A DNA stretch of 64,000 nucleotides from Hymenopus coronatus (GCA_030762935.1 CM060896.1:11050001-11114000); one strand, 5' to 3'; positions 46,961-59,217 are shown, numbered from the stretch's first letter. Notes: a model not told the origin generated them from the sequence alone. Numbers and translations are program-made.

Positions 46961-47470
46961 AAATTCTGATATGTTCCATTCACATTACTTTCTCTACATC
47001 TCAATTAAAAATTGTTGTTATTACGCTTATTCTTCTATCTCCTTCATGCTAATCAAGATAAACATTAGCAGAAACTGTCTTATTACTTAGTTGCTTATTA
47101 GTAGAAGGGAAATAAGGGAATACACTAGACTAAACCGACAGTCAAATGTTTTAAAATGTGGTTGCTATGGCATTGAAATCCGTTTCTTTGCGAGGTCAGG
47201 AGTTGACAAGTTCCCGTATGAGAAAATGATTTTAAAACTCAAACCAACAACAAAGAAAATCTCGAAAACGGTCAACTCTAGGGGGGGGGGGAGTGCATAA
47301 ATTGTGACTAGGAGGAGCTCTACATATTTTGAGTAGTTTTGTCTGTTTCTTGCGCTTTACTAGTTATGCAAAATCCAGGAAATTTCATCCAGAATGAAGA
47401 GATTTTTAGAAAGTTCAAGATATGCATTTTATTATGTAAATATCTTAAACATAAGAGATTTTAATCAGGC
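46961..47470 (-). mobile_element. Family A copy, 5' truncated
   Basis: Reverse copy from AAATTCTGATATGTTCC to AGAGATTTTAATCAGGC; a G10 run at 47282-47291 replaces part of the usual T-rich block. Confidence 0.85.
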
Positions 47471-47479
47471 ATAGGTACT

Positions 47480-48355
47480 TTTTTACTTTCTCTACACGTA
47501 CTATGTACATAGTGTATAGAGAAGGTATTGCACTCCACCCAAAAATTCGATACCGAGATTTCACCGGAAATACATGTTTTGGGTCCCCATGAATCCAAAA
47601 AAAAGCATTTTTACAAAAAGGTCCGTGTGTCTGTGAACACCATAAATTAAAAACGAAAAGTCCGTAAAATGTCAAACTTGGTGTTTAAGTTTAGCATCTT
47701 CCAGGGATGCAACAAGAAGATTTTGAGTTAAATTCCCCACCCCAAACTATCCTTTATATGGAACTTTTTTCGAAAATTTTGATTTTCTTAAAAATAGTTC
47801 TAACGATTTTGATTAAAATATCATATATTAAAGATATTTACCTGAAAAATATGTATATCTTTAACATTCTGGGAATAGCCTCTGAAGAGTACTTTATTTT
47901 GCATGAATTTTACGAAATTTTGCATAACTGCTAAGCCGTAAGAGATGGAAAAAAAAGCTACCACACAAAAAATGTAGAGCCCATTAAAACACACTTTTCT
48001 CTGACAGGAAGTGTCCGTTTTTCTTTTGTTCTACTTCTGAAGGTAACCGAAATATTCCTTGTTATTGGTTTCAATTGTGAAGTATTTAAACTTTTCTCTG
48101 ACAGGAAGTGTCCGTTTTTCTTTTGCTCTACTTCTGGCCAAGCAAAGAAGTGATTTTGCAATGACAATCGCATAACGACAGCTTTTGACTATCACTTTAG
48201 CATAGCACATTCCCTTATTCCCCTCTACTTATAAGGAACCAAGTAATAAAGAACATTCTGGTAATGTTTATCTCGTTTAGCATGGTGTAGAACGAAGAAA
48301 AATCTTTTGTAGAGCAGCTAGAGAAAGTCATGTGAGTGTAACACATCAGATTTTT
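47480..48355 (+). mobile_element. Family A copy with internal 96-bp duplication
   Basis: Complete from TTTTTTACTTTCTCTACACG to GTGTAACACATCAG plus T-run. The segment CTTTTCTCTGACAGGAAGTG occurs at about 47994 and 48090. Confidence 0.9.
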
Positions 48356-48378
48356 AATGTTGGTGTGAGCCGGAAGCT

Positions 48379-48438
48379 ATGACACAAATTGTAGACGTGG
48401 TGGCAGTGAACTGCTTCCCGCCCGCCGTCTTCTTCAAG
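48379..48438 (+). CDS. Possible first exon (20 codons plus donor site)
   Basis: ATG starts an open frame reading MTQIVDVVAVNCFPPAVFFK, followed directly by the donor-like AAG/GTAAAA. Codons are GC-rich (GTG, GCC, CCC, TTC, AAG) and the 120-bp patch lies between the 3' ends of two convergent family A copies. It may be a real exon or a fragment carried by a transposon. I do not recognise the peptide. Confidence 0.2.
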
Positions 48439-48485
48439 GTAAAAATAGCCATCACAAGTCCGGGGGGGTCTCATCATCTGTGTAA

Positions 48486-48818
48486 CAAATTATTCTTCTA
48501 CAACATTAGCACAATTTGTAAGTAGAAGGGAAACAATGGAATACTCCAGGCTAAAACGATACTCAAATATTTTAAAAGCTGGTTGCCTTGTGGTTGAAAT
48601 CCGTTTCTAAGCAAGGCCAGGAGTTTATAACTTTCCGTCTGAGAAAAGTTTAAGTATTTTATTTCTGAAAAGTGCGTGTTTTAATGAGATCTACATTTTT
48701 TGTACAGTAAGTTTTTCCCTATTTACCACGATTTACTGTTTACGCAAAATTCATCCACAATAAAGAGGAAACTCAAAATATAAATGTAATTTACCATGTA
48801 AATATTTTAATTTATTTA
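48486..48818 (-). mobile_element. Family A copy, left part (split by a SINE)
   Basis: Reverse copy from GTAACAAATTATTCTTC to CATGTAAATATTTTAAT; continues at 49106. Confidence 0.82.
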
Positions 48819-48943
48819 TTGTTTCATTTGTATAGCCACCTTTAACTTGAATGCCATATCGGGGGCTTTGTCTTTTGAAGCAACTGTATTACTGTAGGTT
48901 TACAACATTAGGTTAATCAATTTTATATTACTAAACACACACG

Positions 48944-48982
<39 letters not shown>

Positions 48983-49105
48983 TTCACTCTCACATACATA
49001 GTTCCAGACTCTCTGGTTAAAGAAAAATTCCCCGCCCCAGCCGGGAATCGAACCTGGCACCTCCGGGTGAGATGTCAGCTAGCTGACCATTCCACCACGG
49101 AGGCC
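48819..49105 (-). mobile_element. tRNA-derived SINE with (CA)n
   Basis: Same family as at 24.6 kb. tRNA-like head at about 49036-49104 (CCGGGAATCGAACC on +), central GGCGGGGAATTTTTC in reverse, and a (CA)n run at 48951-48977. TTTAAT-like sequence on both sides suggests a target duplication inside a family A copy. Confidence 0.82.
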
Positions 49106-49336
49106 TTTAATATACTGTATTTTAATCAATATCCTTAAATCCATTTTTACGAAAATCCGAATTTTGGAAAATTGTTCCATGTAAAGAGTAGTGAGGGGTA
49201 GAGGGATTTTCTTCAAAATCTTCGTGTCGCATCCTTGAAAGATACTTAACTTATATACTAGGTTTGCTATTTTACCCACTTTTCGTTTTTGAGTAGTCTA
49301 GTTCACGGACACACACACACATCCGGACCTTATTCT
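49106..49336 (-). repeat. Family A copy, right part (split by a SINE)
   Basis: CTTTAATATACTGTATTTT to CGGACCTTATTCT, at which point the next reverse copy begins. Confidence 0.82.
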
Positions 49337-50197
49337 AAAAATCTGATGTGTTACCTTCACATAAGTTTCTGTACATCTCTGCAACAAATAATTGTTAAAA
49401 AGTTCATGCTTTTATTTACTTCATACTAAATGATAAAAATTAGCACAAATAGTCTTATTACTTGCTTCCTTGACAGTAGAAGCGAAATAAGGGAGTACCA
49501 TAAATTAAAGTGATAATCATAAGCGGTTGCTATGTGACTGAAGTTCCTTTGTTTGTATGGGCAGGAGTTGACAAATTCCTGTATGAGAAAGGTATACATT
49601 TTTCATAGCTGAAACCAAAAACAAGGAATATCTCAAAAACAATCAACTCCAGAAAAAAATGTATGTAACATAAATTGTGTGTTTTAAAGTGCTCTATATT
49701 TGTTGTGTGGTAACCGTTTGTCCATCTCTTACGGTTTAGCAGTTATTCAAAATTCCGTAAAATTGGCCCAGAATAAAGTAATCTTCAGAGGCTATTCCCA
49801 GAAAATTCAAAATATACATTTTATTTTTCAAGTAAATATCTTTAATATACGATATTTTAATCAAAATCGTTGGAGCCATTTTTTAAAAAATAAAAAATTT
49901 TGAAAAAAGTTCCATGTAAAAGGTGGTTTTGGGTGGGGGGATTTTTATCAAAATCTTCGTGTCGCATCCCTGAAAGATACTAAACATAAATACTAAGTTT
50001 GGTATTTTACCCACTTTTCGTTTTTGAGTTATCGTGTTCACACACACGGACCTTTTTCTGAAAATACTTTTTTTTTTTTGATACGGGGGGGGGGCCTAAA
50101 ACATATTTTCAGTGAAATATCGGTATCGAATTTTTGGGTGGAGTGTAATACCTTCTATGTACACTATGTACAAAGTATATATAGAGAAAGTAAAAAT
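49337..50197 (-). mobile_element. Family A copy, full length (861 bp)
   Basis: From AAAAATCTGATGTGTTACC to ATATAGAGAAAGTAAAAA; complete internal blocks; no long microsatellite. Confidence 0.9.
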
Positions 50198-50283
50198 GTT
50201 CGTATCGCGTCATTGGAAGATATTGAACTTCAATACGAAGTTTGGTATTTAACCGCTTTTTCGTACCCTCTCCCACACATACG

Positions 50284-50285
<2 letters not shown>
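50198..50285 (-). repeat. Family A fragment (reverse)
   Basis: TTCGTATCGCGTCATTGG and the AAGTTTGGTATTTAACC region. Confidence 0.7.
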
Positions 50286-50320
<35 letters not shown>

Positions 50321-50525
50321 TTCTTCACATTCATATAGCTCCCTCTCCCTTTAACATCTAAGGTAGTACAAACAACTCGTTGTCTTTAGGTTCTTTACGT
50401 TATACAAACTTCCAGACTCTGTGGGGAATAATTCTGGTTAAAGAAAAATCCCCCGCCCCAGCCGGGAATCTAACCCGGGACCTCCGGATGAGAAGTCAGC
50501 TCGCTGACCACTCGACCACGGAGGC
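50286..50525 (-). mobile_element. tRNA-derived SINE with poly-A tail
   Basis: Same family as at 24.6 and 49 kb. The poly-T at about 50287-50317 is the tail of a minus-strand insertion. The tRNA-like head ends at 50525 with CCACGGAGGC on +. Confidence 0.85.
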
Positions 50526-50529
50526 AGTC

Positions 50530-51342
50530 ACACGTGCTTTGTACGTAGTGTATAGGAAAGGAATTGTATTCCACCCAAAAATTGGCTACCGAGATTTCAC
50601 TACAAATACACGTTTTAGGATCCCCTGTAAAAAAAGCATGTTTGGAAGAAGGTCCGTGTGTGTGTGTGTGTTCGTCCGTGTATCTGTGAACACGATAACT
50701 CAAAAAGAAAAAGTCGGTAAAATACCAAACTTGGTATATAAATTTGGTATCTTTCAGGGATACGGTACGAAGATTTTGAGAAAAATCCCCCACCCCAAAC
50801 TACCCTTTACATTGAAAAAAATTCGAAAATTTTTATTTTCTCAAAATGGCTCTAGCTATTTTTATTAAAGACATTTATATGGAAAATAACATGTACATAT
50901 ATTTTGAGTTTTGTGGGAATAACCTTTAAAGACGTCTTTATTCTGAATGAATTTTGCGTAACAGGTAAGCAAGTACAAAAAGTGTAGATCACGTTAAAAC
51001 ACACAATTTATGTCATACACGTGTTTTTCGTGCAATTGACCATTTCTAAGATTTTCCTTGTTTGTGTCGGTTTTAAAATACTTACAACTTTCCGTATGAG
51101 AAAAGTTTTAAGTCCTGGCTCTGCATAGAAACGGATTTCAACCACTTGACAAACAGCTATTAAAACATTTGACTATCGTTTTAGTTTAGTGTATTCCCTT
51201 ACTTTCCTTCTACTTACAACATAGAGAGTATTTAAGCTAAGTACTACTAACGTTTATTTCGATTATTATAAAACAGATAGAAGAATATACTTTGTTACAG
51301 CGATGTAGAGAAAGCCATTTATAAGACATGATATTTTTTAAA
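50530..51342 (+). mobile_element. Family A copy
   Basis: 5' palindrome partly lost (GCTTTGTACGTAGTGTATAGG), the rest complete to GAGAAAGCCATTTATAAG; the 3' hairpin is degraded. Confidence 0.85.
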
Positions 51343-51482
51343 AATACTTTTTGGATTCATGGGGTCCTCAAAACAAGTATTTGCGGTGAAATCCCATAAA
51401 ATTTTGGGTGTTATCCTCTTTTTACATACGTGCTAGAGAGAGCAGATGGTAATGGACCGAGTGAATGTAACTCATCAGATTT
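51343..51482. repeat. Family A debris (reverse 5' piece, then forward 3' end)
   Basis: TTTTTGGATTCATGGGG in reverse, then GTGAATGTAACTCATCAG in forward orientation. Confidence 0.6.
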
Positions 51483-51762
51483 CTAATGTTTTTGCCCTGC
51501 GAGTTTTAGAGGATGTGTGGCCCATCCAAAAAGTGACGGCGGCAGGCAACTGGCCCCAAGCTGAGGCTCGGAAGTGTGCAGTACCTGCCGGTCGTATAAC
51601 CGCACAATTCCCCGGCGCTTTTTAATTATTTCTGTTTTTGTAAAGCAGCATCCCTCTGTGGGCAGGACGATTGCTGCTTGCATTAGTGAGATTAAAAGGC
51701 GTTCTCGGCCGCAGTTCGTGATTCGTCGATATGGAGGAAACAAAAGAACAATTCTTAATGTT
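51483..51762. other. Unassigned GC-rich patch
   Basis: 280 bp, non-repetitive and GC-rich, open on both strands (for example 51743-51483 minus, 86 codons), with no recognised protein. Confidence 0.35.
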
Positions 51763-51907
51763 TAGAGAAGGTATTGCATTCTACTTAAAATTGTGGACAG
51801 CTTACCTCAAAAACTAAAAGATCATTAAAGTCAAACTTGTTATTTTCCAAGGATGAGACACAAAGATTTTCAAGAAAATCCCCCCCAACCCCAACTTCCC
51901 TTTACAT
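51763..51907 (+). repeat. Family A copy, left part (split by the hAT element)
   Basis: TAGAGAAGGTATTGCATTC to CCAACTTCCCTTTACAT; continues at 57927. The microsatellite block is deleted. Confidence 0.88.
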
Positions 51908-52197
51908 TAGGGTGATCAGATCCTAATGAGCGAAAAGTAGAGCACTATGTTAACGATCTAACCGTAACCATTACTGTCTTTAAAATCGATTGGTGAAATA
52001 TTAGAAATATGCAGATTTACTATTTATCAGATCCAATTTGCATTAGCTTTATGGTGTTAGTGCATTTCAAAAAAAAATGAAACTCGTGCTAAAAGATTTA
52101 TAAGCAAACAATTATATAACTTAAGATAAATAAATAAAGCTTTCCATCTTATTCTAAAGCAAATGGTACAGATAACAAAATACTGAAACACCATTTC

Positions 52198-53030
52198 TTT
52201 TTACTTTCTCTATAGGCGCTATGTACATAGTGTATAGAGAATGTATTGCACTCCACCAAAAAATTCGATACCGAGATTTCACCGGAAATATATGTTTTAA
52301 GGTCCCCTTTATCAAAAAAAAGTATTTTCAGAAAAAGGTCCGTGTGTGAGTGTGTGTGTGTCCGTGTGTCTGAACACGATAACTCAAAAACGAAAAGTCG
52401 GTAAAATACCAAAATTTGTATTTAAGTTTACTATCTCCCAGGGATGCGACACGAAGATTTTGAGAAAAATCCTCCCACCCTAAACTACCCTTTACATGGA
52501 ACTTTTTTCGAAAATTTTGACGATTTTGATTAAAATATCGTATATTAAAGTTATTTACCTGACAAATAAAATGTATATTCTGAATTTTCTGGGAATAGCT
52601 TCTGAAGACTTCTTTATTCTGGATGAATTTTTCATAGCTACTAAACCGTAAGGGATGGACAAAAACTTAACCCACAAAACATGTATAGCACATTAAAACA
52701 CACAATATTATATACATTTTTTCGTGGAGTTGATCGTTTTTGAGATATTCCTTTTTCTTGGTTTCAGCTTTGAAAAACTTATACTTTCTCATACAGGAAT
52801 TTGTCAACTCCTGTCAATACAAAGGAACATCAGTCACATAGCAACCAGCTTTTGGCTTTCACACCTATGATACTTCCTTATTTCGCTTCTACTTACAATA
52901 AAGCAAGAAATAAGATTATTTTTGCTAATTTTTCTCGATTAGCATGAAATAAATAAAAGATAAGCTTATTAACAATAATAATTTATAGAGATATAGAGAA
53001 AGTCATGTGAATGGAACACATCAGATTTTT
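52198..53030 (+). mobile_element. Family A copy inside the hAT element
   Basis: Complete from TTTTTACTTTCTCTATAGG to ACACATCAGATTTTTT; short deletion around GAAAATTTTGACGATTTTG. Confidence 0.9.
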
Positions 53031-53902
53031 TATTTTCTATAGCCCCGTATGTACAATGTACATAGGGATAGAGAAGTATTGCACTCCACCCAAAAATTCG
53101 ATGTCGAGATTTCACCGGAAATACATGTTTTAGGACCCCCTGAATCCAAAAAAAAAAGCATTTCCAGAAAAAGGTCCGTGTGTGTGTGTGTGTGTGTCCG
53201 TGTGTCTGTGAACACGATAACTCAAAAACGAAAAGTAGCTAAAATACCAAACTTGGTATTTAAGATCAGTATCTTCCCCACCCCAAACTACCCTTTACAT
53301 GCAACTTTTTTCGAAAATTTTGATTTTCTTAAAAATGGCTCTAACGATTTTGATTAAAATATCGTATATTAAAGATATTTACCTGACAAATAAAATGTAT
53401 ATCTTGAATTTTCTGGGGAAAGCTTCCAAAGACCTGTTTATTCTGGATGAATTTTGCTTAATTTGGCATAACTAATAAACCTTAAGAGATAGACAAAAAC
53501 TTACTCTACAAAAAATGTAGGCCTTGTTAAAATACACAATTTACGTCATATGCATTTTTTTCGTTGAGCTTACCGTTTTCGAGGTATTCATTGTTATTAG
53601 TTTCAGTTGTGAAGTACTTATAGTTTTCCCAGACGGGAGAGTGCGTTTATATTTTGTTCTACTCCTGGCCAGGAATAGAAGCGATTTGTAATAACAATCG
53701 CATAACGACAGCTTTTAAAACATTTGACTATCGATTTAGCCTAGTGTATTCCCTTATTTTCTTCCTACTTATAAGGAACTAAGTAATGAGAACATTGTGC
53801 TGAATACCTCGATTAACAAGGTGCAGAAAGAAGAATAATCCTATGTAAGAAGTATGTAGAACGGCTAGAGAAAGTCATGTGAGTGTAACACATCAGATTT
53901 TT
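53026..53902 (+). mobile_element. Family A copy inside the hAT element, head-to-tail with the previous
   Basis: Starts in the T-run ending the previous copy (ATTTTCTATAGCCCC), (GT)n at 53178-53197, ends GTGTAACACATCAG plus T-run. The 3' halves of the two copies belong to different subgroups (GGAACAC versus GTAACAC). Confidence 0.88.
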
Positions 53903-54053
53903 AAATACTGTATGCTAATATTTTCCGCTATATTGTAAGTCATTGATCAGTTTAAACCTTAAATACTTTGAGTTCGAATGCACAGCATGCAATAACTTAC
54001 AGTTTTACAAAATCATAGTGTAGAATTCACTGCAGATGCAGTTAAAATTGCAT

Positions 54054-56130
54054 TTAGTTATTAATCGATGTTTCAGTGTTTATCTGAGATTTTGTAGCAG
54101 TCCACAAGTTGTTAATTATCGAAAACACCCTCTCATGGTGTATTCGTGGCTCGAAGACACATACTGCTTTAACAATATCACACACTTGAGAAAAGGAAAT
54201 GAACTTTTCCTGGAAATGTTTGAATACTTCAACTCTGAAATAAGCAGTGTTCCATTCTATCAACTTTTCAGCTGTTGCATATGTTTTTACGTTTACAATC
54301 TCTTCAGAGATTTAGGAATAACCTACTTGCTTTCCCATTAGTTTGTTGATAATTTTTAAGCTATTCTGAACTTGATACCGCTCAATTACTGCATTAAGTC
54401 TGGTCCAGTCCAGATCACTAATTTCGGTTATGAAAGAAGACCACTGCTCAATATACTCAATGCAATTTGAATAAAATGAACACACATTTTGCTTAAAATT
54501 GGGAACTCAATGGACATACTAATCCTCAAGGTTTTTTAGTTTTGACTGAACTACAAGAGGCAAAAAGGCACATTCCTTTCGCTCATTTAATTTTTGTTTC
54601 AGCTCTTTAATTAACACTGAACCTTCTACCATAGAAATATGTTGACCTTGAAGTAAATGAACAACATTGTAAACACAGCTACCTGACTATGCACAAAATA
54701 GAGCCATATTTCAGAGAGGGGGTCATCAAAAAGCAATCTAAAGATTCTGAGACACTGTTCCTGTGACTAAGTAAGATTTTAAAGCTGAAGAATAAAGCTT
54801 AAGTATACGTCCTACAGCTGGAATCCAAGAAACCCATCTAGTTTACCTGTATGCAAGTAGTCTTGAATACTCTCTTTCCACTGTCACAAAATCCACGTAA
54901 AGATGTTTCGCGCATGTAGAGGTACGAATATATTTTCTGCACAACACTTTATATGCAAACTGGTAAACAGTCAAATGCAGTTTGTGTACATACCTCATTG
55001 GTGTTCGGTGATGCGCCGGCCAAGCTCATCAATATTTGAACACACGAAATCGACTCTCACTGAGGGGAGGAAGAATGGCCTGGGTATGTGACACTGGGTA
55101 GACTCACAAAAATAAGTACTTCATTTAGATTCCTCAGAATTGATGCTGTTTATTAATGAGGCACTAATCCGTCGAGCGACTCCCGACATATAGTTATTGT
55201 AGCTTTAGTAATATACGGTGCTATTTCTTCTATATACAAAGTTTGTCATTGCCACGGTCGATAATAGTTGTCGCTTACTTCACTATCACGCGATATAAAA
55301 CTTGCACATCGACTAATGCGATGACTGCATTTTTTCGCGTAAAATTGTCACAGTACCAAGACAAAACGTACATAGCTTTTCCCGTGTGCCCAAAATATCG
55401 AAGCTTCGGGCTCGTTCTGATTTGTTACTAAGTGGTTAGTTTTGGTAGTTCACTGTATTTTACTCACGTGGCCGTTCTCTATAATGAAAGAGTCCCGAGC
55501 TACTAACTTTTAGGGGGGAAAAATACCTGTCTCTGAGAAACTCCCTGTTACCTAGACCTTTAATGCACCAAAACCTTGCTCTTACAAAAGCATTTGTATT
55601 TCTGGAATGACAAAAGAAATGACCTTGGCCGATACAATAACACATTCTTACCCTCATGTTTTGTTCTGCGATCTGCCAACTGTTGGCTACTGAAGCAAAT
55701 ATCTTTCCTATACTAAACTTGTGCAAATTCATAATGTCCCGCCTCACTCATCTTCCAAGTTTACTCGCACTCCATTGACGGAAGAGAATAGCGTACCGAT
55801 AATGGAAACAGCTTTGTTGATTTGTGATTGGAGGAGTCTGTGTACACTGTGATGTGATTCACAAGCTCTGAAATGGCACAATTTGCTTCGGACTTCGTTC
55901 TTGCACGTGAATATTGAGGTTCAAAACATATGTGAATCAATTTCGAAGTACAGTCTGTTGACCGAAACGAATTATCGTGTGAAATGCGAAACATGCTTGT
56001 ACTGTTTGTTCTTTGTGTCCGAAATTCTTATTTCTGAAAAAAGTGGAAATGGATGCAGTTGCATTAGTTGACGATTTATGTTTTGCCATTTGTATATGGC
56101 GTATTATTTCGCACAAAATTTGAAACATTT
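54054..56130 (-). pseudogene. hAT transposase, full length but broken
   Basis: Minus-strand pieces in order, in several frames. Near 56100-55960: STFFRNKNFGHKEQTVQACF. 55960-55780: DNSFRSTDCTSKLIHICFEP and VYTDSSNHKSTKLFPLSVRY (start of the catalytic core, Asp in TDSS). About 54850-54750: TRWVSWIPAVGRILKLYSSA (the conserved Trp region). 54680-54530: QGQHISMVEGSVLIKELKQK and NERKECAFLPLVVQSKLKNL. 54470-54310: CIEYIEQWSSFITEISDLDW. 54263-54054: HHERVFSIINNLWTATKSQ, the C-terminal dimerisation motif. Many stops separate them. Span and order fit one ~690-codon hAT gene. 55000-55750 reads poorly. Confidence 0.85.
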
Positions 56131-56279
56131 TTTGACTATATACGTCACTGTCCGTCTTTCTCCTTTTTATGAAAGTATACAGAGACTAAAGTTCGGAATT
56201 TAAAACAATTTTCTTCCCGAAAAAGCGACTGTAACAGAGAACCGTAACCACGACAGGTAACTAGACATGGGACGAGATT

Positions 56280-56470
56280 CATGAACGACTGTAAGGAATC
56301 GTACCAAGCTTGGCATGAATATTCGTTCAAAAAGAATCGCGAGAATCGTGCTGGTCTCAACGTGAATCGTCGTTCAAAAAGAATCGCTAGAATCGTATGA
56401 GTCGAAAAGAATAGCACGAATCGTGTCAACCATAGCAGGTATCGTCGTTCAAAAAGAATCGCAGATTTGA
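56280..56470. repeat. hAT subterminal repeats, inner cluster
   Basis: CGTTCAAAAAGAATCGC occurs three times, at about 56324, 56373 and 56446, interspersed with AGAATCGT and CACGAATCGT. Likely transposase-binding sites of the hAT element. Confidence 0.75.
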
Positions 56471-57109
56471 AGAATGATGATTAGGTGTTGGGATTTTTCT
56501 TTCGAAGTACCAATCCGAGCTTCGACGAAAATTACCGAGTGCGCACTGATGTGTACAAGGATTTATAACCATTTATTTTATTGTGAGAAAATAAATAGTG
56601 CAGAGGTCATGAGGATACATATAAATATATATATTTTATGTATGATACACTATATAAGTAAGAAAACGAACACTGCCGGTCATTGCCGAAGCTATCACGA
56701 GCGTCTCTTGTTTACGTATTAGTTATAGTACATGTGAAAGCAAGCATTACAATTTACAACTGTTTTATATTTATTTATTGCAACATCTTAAATATAATAT
56801 ATACACAACTACATTAGCAAGATATATAATTTCAAAAGCAATATTTTACGAGAATAAAGCAATTATGTTCCAATATAATAGGTATAGCAACATACTATTC
56901 CAATTTATTAAAATTACCTCGAATATTGCTGAAGAAAATGACAATTATTCTGGGCACTAGCGTCATCTTATAATGACGTATTTACATGACTTAGTGGCGC
57001 GCAACCGCGACAGTGATGAATAATAATTACTCTGTGTATTAACATTACACAAATACCGCCATGCAGTCCAAGTTTACGTGTCGATTTTAGACTTAGACTT
57101 TTCATGTTT

Positions 57110-57129
57110 TTTTTTTTTTTTTTTTTTTT
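57110..57129 (+). repeat. Poly-T tract
   Basis: About 20 T inside the hAT element. Confidence 0.9.
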
Positions 57130-57294
57130 CGAATAGAAGAAATTTTACCAAATATGTTTGCAATAGATGGAAAAGGGTAGGACGTTTTTATATAAATTTC
57201 TATTTTTATGCTAAGGGAGCTACCACATGGCTGTTATTCCTGTGTATAATATAAGTCAAACACAGAGAAGGCACAGCGACGATTAATGAGTCGT

Positions 57295-57515
57295 GAAGGA
57301 ATCGTACGAATCGTTTCATATTGCATGAACGAATCTTATGAATAGAATAGTTTCATATTGCATGAACGAATCTTATGAATAGTTTCATATTGCATGAACG
57401 AATCGCATGAATCGTTTCATATTGTATGAACGAATCGTGTGAATCGTTTCATATTGCATGAACGAATGTATGAATCGTTTCATATTGCATGAACGAACCG
57501 TATGAATCGACTACT
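57295..57515. repeat. hAT subterminal repeats, outer cluster
   Basis: The unit TTTCATATTGCATGAACG plus AATCGTATGAATCG, about 34 bp, occurs six or seven times with small changes. Short inverted ATGAAT/ATTCAT motifs recur. It shares the core GAATCG with the inner cluster. Confidence 0.88.
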
Positions 57516-57926
57516 GAAAACGAAATCGCTCGACCCAACTCTCTTGGTAACACAACTAATCTGCACTGCCAAAGTGAATAAACAAGCAATAACGAATAAA
57601 CTGCAGAGCGCAAAGCTATATTGTTGAAGAAACACGAACAGACAACCTGAATACAAACGTGGCCGATGTCGCATTGCCATAAAGAATGTCAGTTAAACTT
57701 GATTATTACATGCCATAAATATATTATCTTCCTTACAATAAATAAAAACGATAGAACTAGTGATTTAAAGCTTCATGTCAGAACTTACAATTAAAGGACC
57801 ATATTTCGAAGGACATGTTTAAAAAAAAAATATTTCCGCGTCTCATCGCAACCGACAGGCCAGTCGTTTAAGAAGAAGAAAAAAAACAAGAATGTCCTGC
57901 GAAAATCAGTACGTATGGTCACCCTG

Positions 57927-58487
57927 CTTTACATGTAAACGTTTTTGAAAATGTTGTTTTTCTCAAAAATAGCTCTAACGGTTTGGTTTAAAGCAGGTAC
58001 CGTATATTAAAGTTATTCACAACTCAAATAAAATATATATTTTGAATTTTCTGGGAATAGCTTCTGAAGAGCACTTTGTTCTGGTTGATTTATGCATAAT
58101 TTTGCATAACGGTTAAACCGTAAGATCAAAATATACACAAAAATGTAGATCTTAAAATACAATTTGTCATATGCATTTTTGTTATAGAGTTAACCATTTC
58201 CAAGATATTCCTTGTTATTGGTTTCTATTTTAAAATGTTATTGTTCTCTCAAACAGGAAGTGTCCGTTTTTCTTTTGTTCTACTCCTGAGTAAGCAAAGA
58301 AGGCAATTTCGATGACAATCGCGTAACGATAAGTTTTTAACATTTGACTACGTGTCGCTTTAGTATAGTGCATTCTGCTGATGCTTGTCTCAATTAGCGT
58401 GGTGTAGAAAGAAGAAGAATATTTTTTAGAAGTTTGTTTGTAGAACAGTTAGAGAAAGTCATTGGAGTGTAACACATCAGATTCCTG
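57927..58487 (+). mobile_element. Family A copy, right part (split by the hAT element)
   Basis: Resumes CTTTACATGTAAACGTTTTT and continues to GTGTAACACATCAG, completing the copy begun at 51763. Confidence 0.88.
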
Positions 58488-59217
58488 TTCAATGGCGGAT
58501 ATCTTAAGTCCTTATGTGTGATAAAGGGTATGCCTGTGTAACAATATACATTATTTTGATGTTTAATTCGCATGACTTTGTCTACCCTATGTTGTTTATA
58601 AAATTGCTCAAACTAATGTTTTTTTATGTATAATTTTATTTAATGTCACTTAACTACACAGGTCTTATAGCGACATCACGTAACAATAAGTAATGTTATA
58701 AAACTCTGAATACAATGTTTACGCATTAAATTAATAATTATATCTAGCTTGTATAATTGGAATTGTAAAAGAGTAGTGTATCATACAACAGTGTATTAAA
58801 CGTATACAATATTTTACAGTGCATTAGCAAGTTTACAATCTTAATGTAATCAATGGTGATAATGTGTTTGACTGGTAGCCTCTGGTTGCTGTTTGGTGAA
58901 TACATAGCTAGAAGTTCCTACCGTTCGCAGTTCCGTATATAGGTTGCGACCGACCGCCTCTCCGCTTCAAAACAAACCATTGATAAGAACGCAGGGGAGA
59001 GGTTGTCAAGTAAACAGTACTGGTTCCAGAGAACAAAAATGATTGAGACATTCGTAAAAACAGATAATTATGTACAACATACAAACTGTTACATACACAA
59101 GGCTGACTCTTGAGTTCCATCTTTACATATGTACATTTGAAAACACCCAAGCAATTATAACACCAATTATAATATGTATTGATAGAATGCAAAATTAATA
59201 TACAAATAATACAATTA
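58488..59217. other. Unassigned sequence
   Basis: AT-rich, with one GC-richer patch at 58900-59030 (GAAGCGGAGAGGCGGTCGG). Only short frames; no recognised element. Confidence 0.4.

Larger units (their letters stand above)
51900..57934 (-). mobile_element. hAT element, 6.0 kb, with 8-bp target duplication
   Basis: The element occupies 51908-57926. Ends are TAGGGTGATCAGATCC on the left and CAGGGTGACCATACGTAC (reverse complement of the right end). CTTTACAT is duplicated on both sides (51900-51907 and 57927-57934), the 8 bp expected for hAT. It encodes a decayed transposase on the minus strand, has repeated subterminal motifs at the right, and contains two later family A insertions. Removing it restores a continuous family A copy. 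Confidence 0.93.

Noticed and set aside
54903..55091. Plus-strand ORF in the hAT interior
   Set aside because: Antisense to the decayed transposase with no recognised domain.
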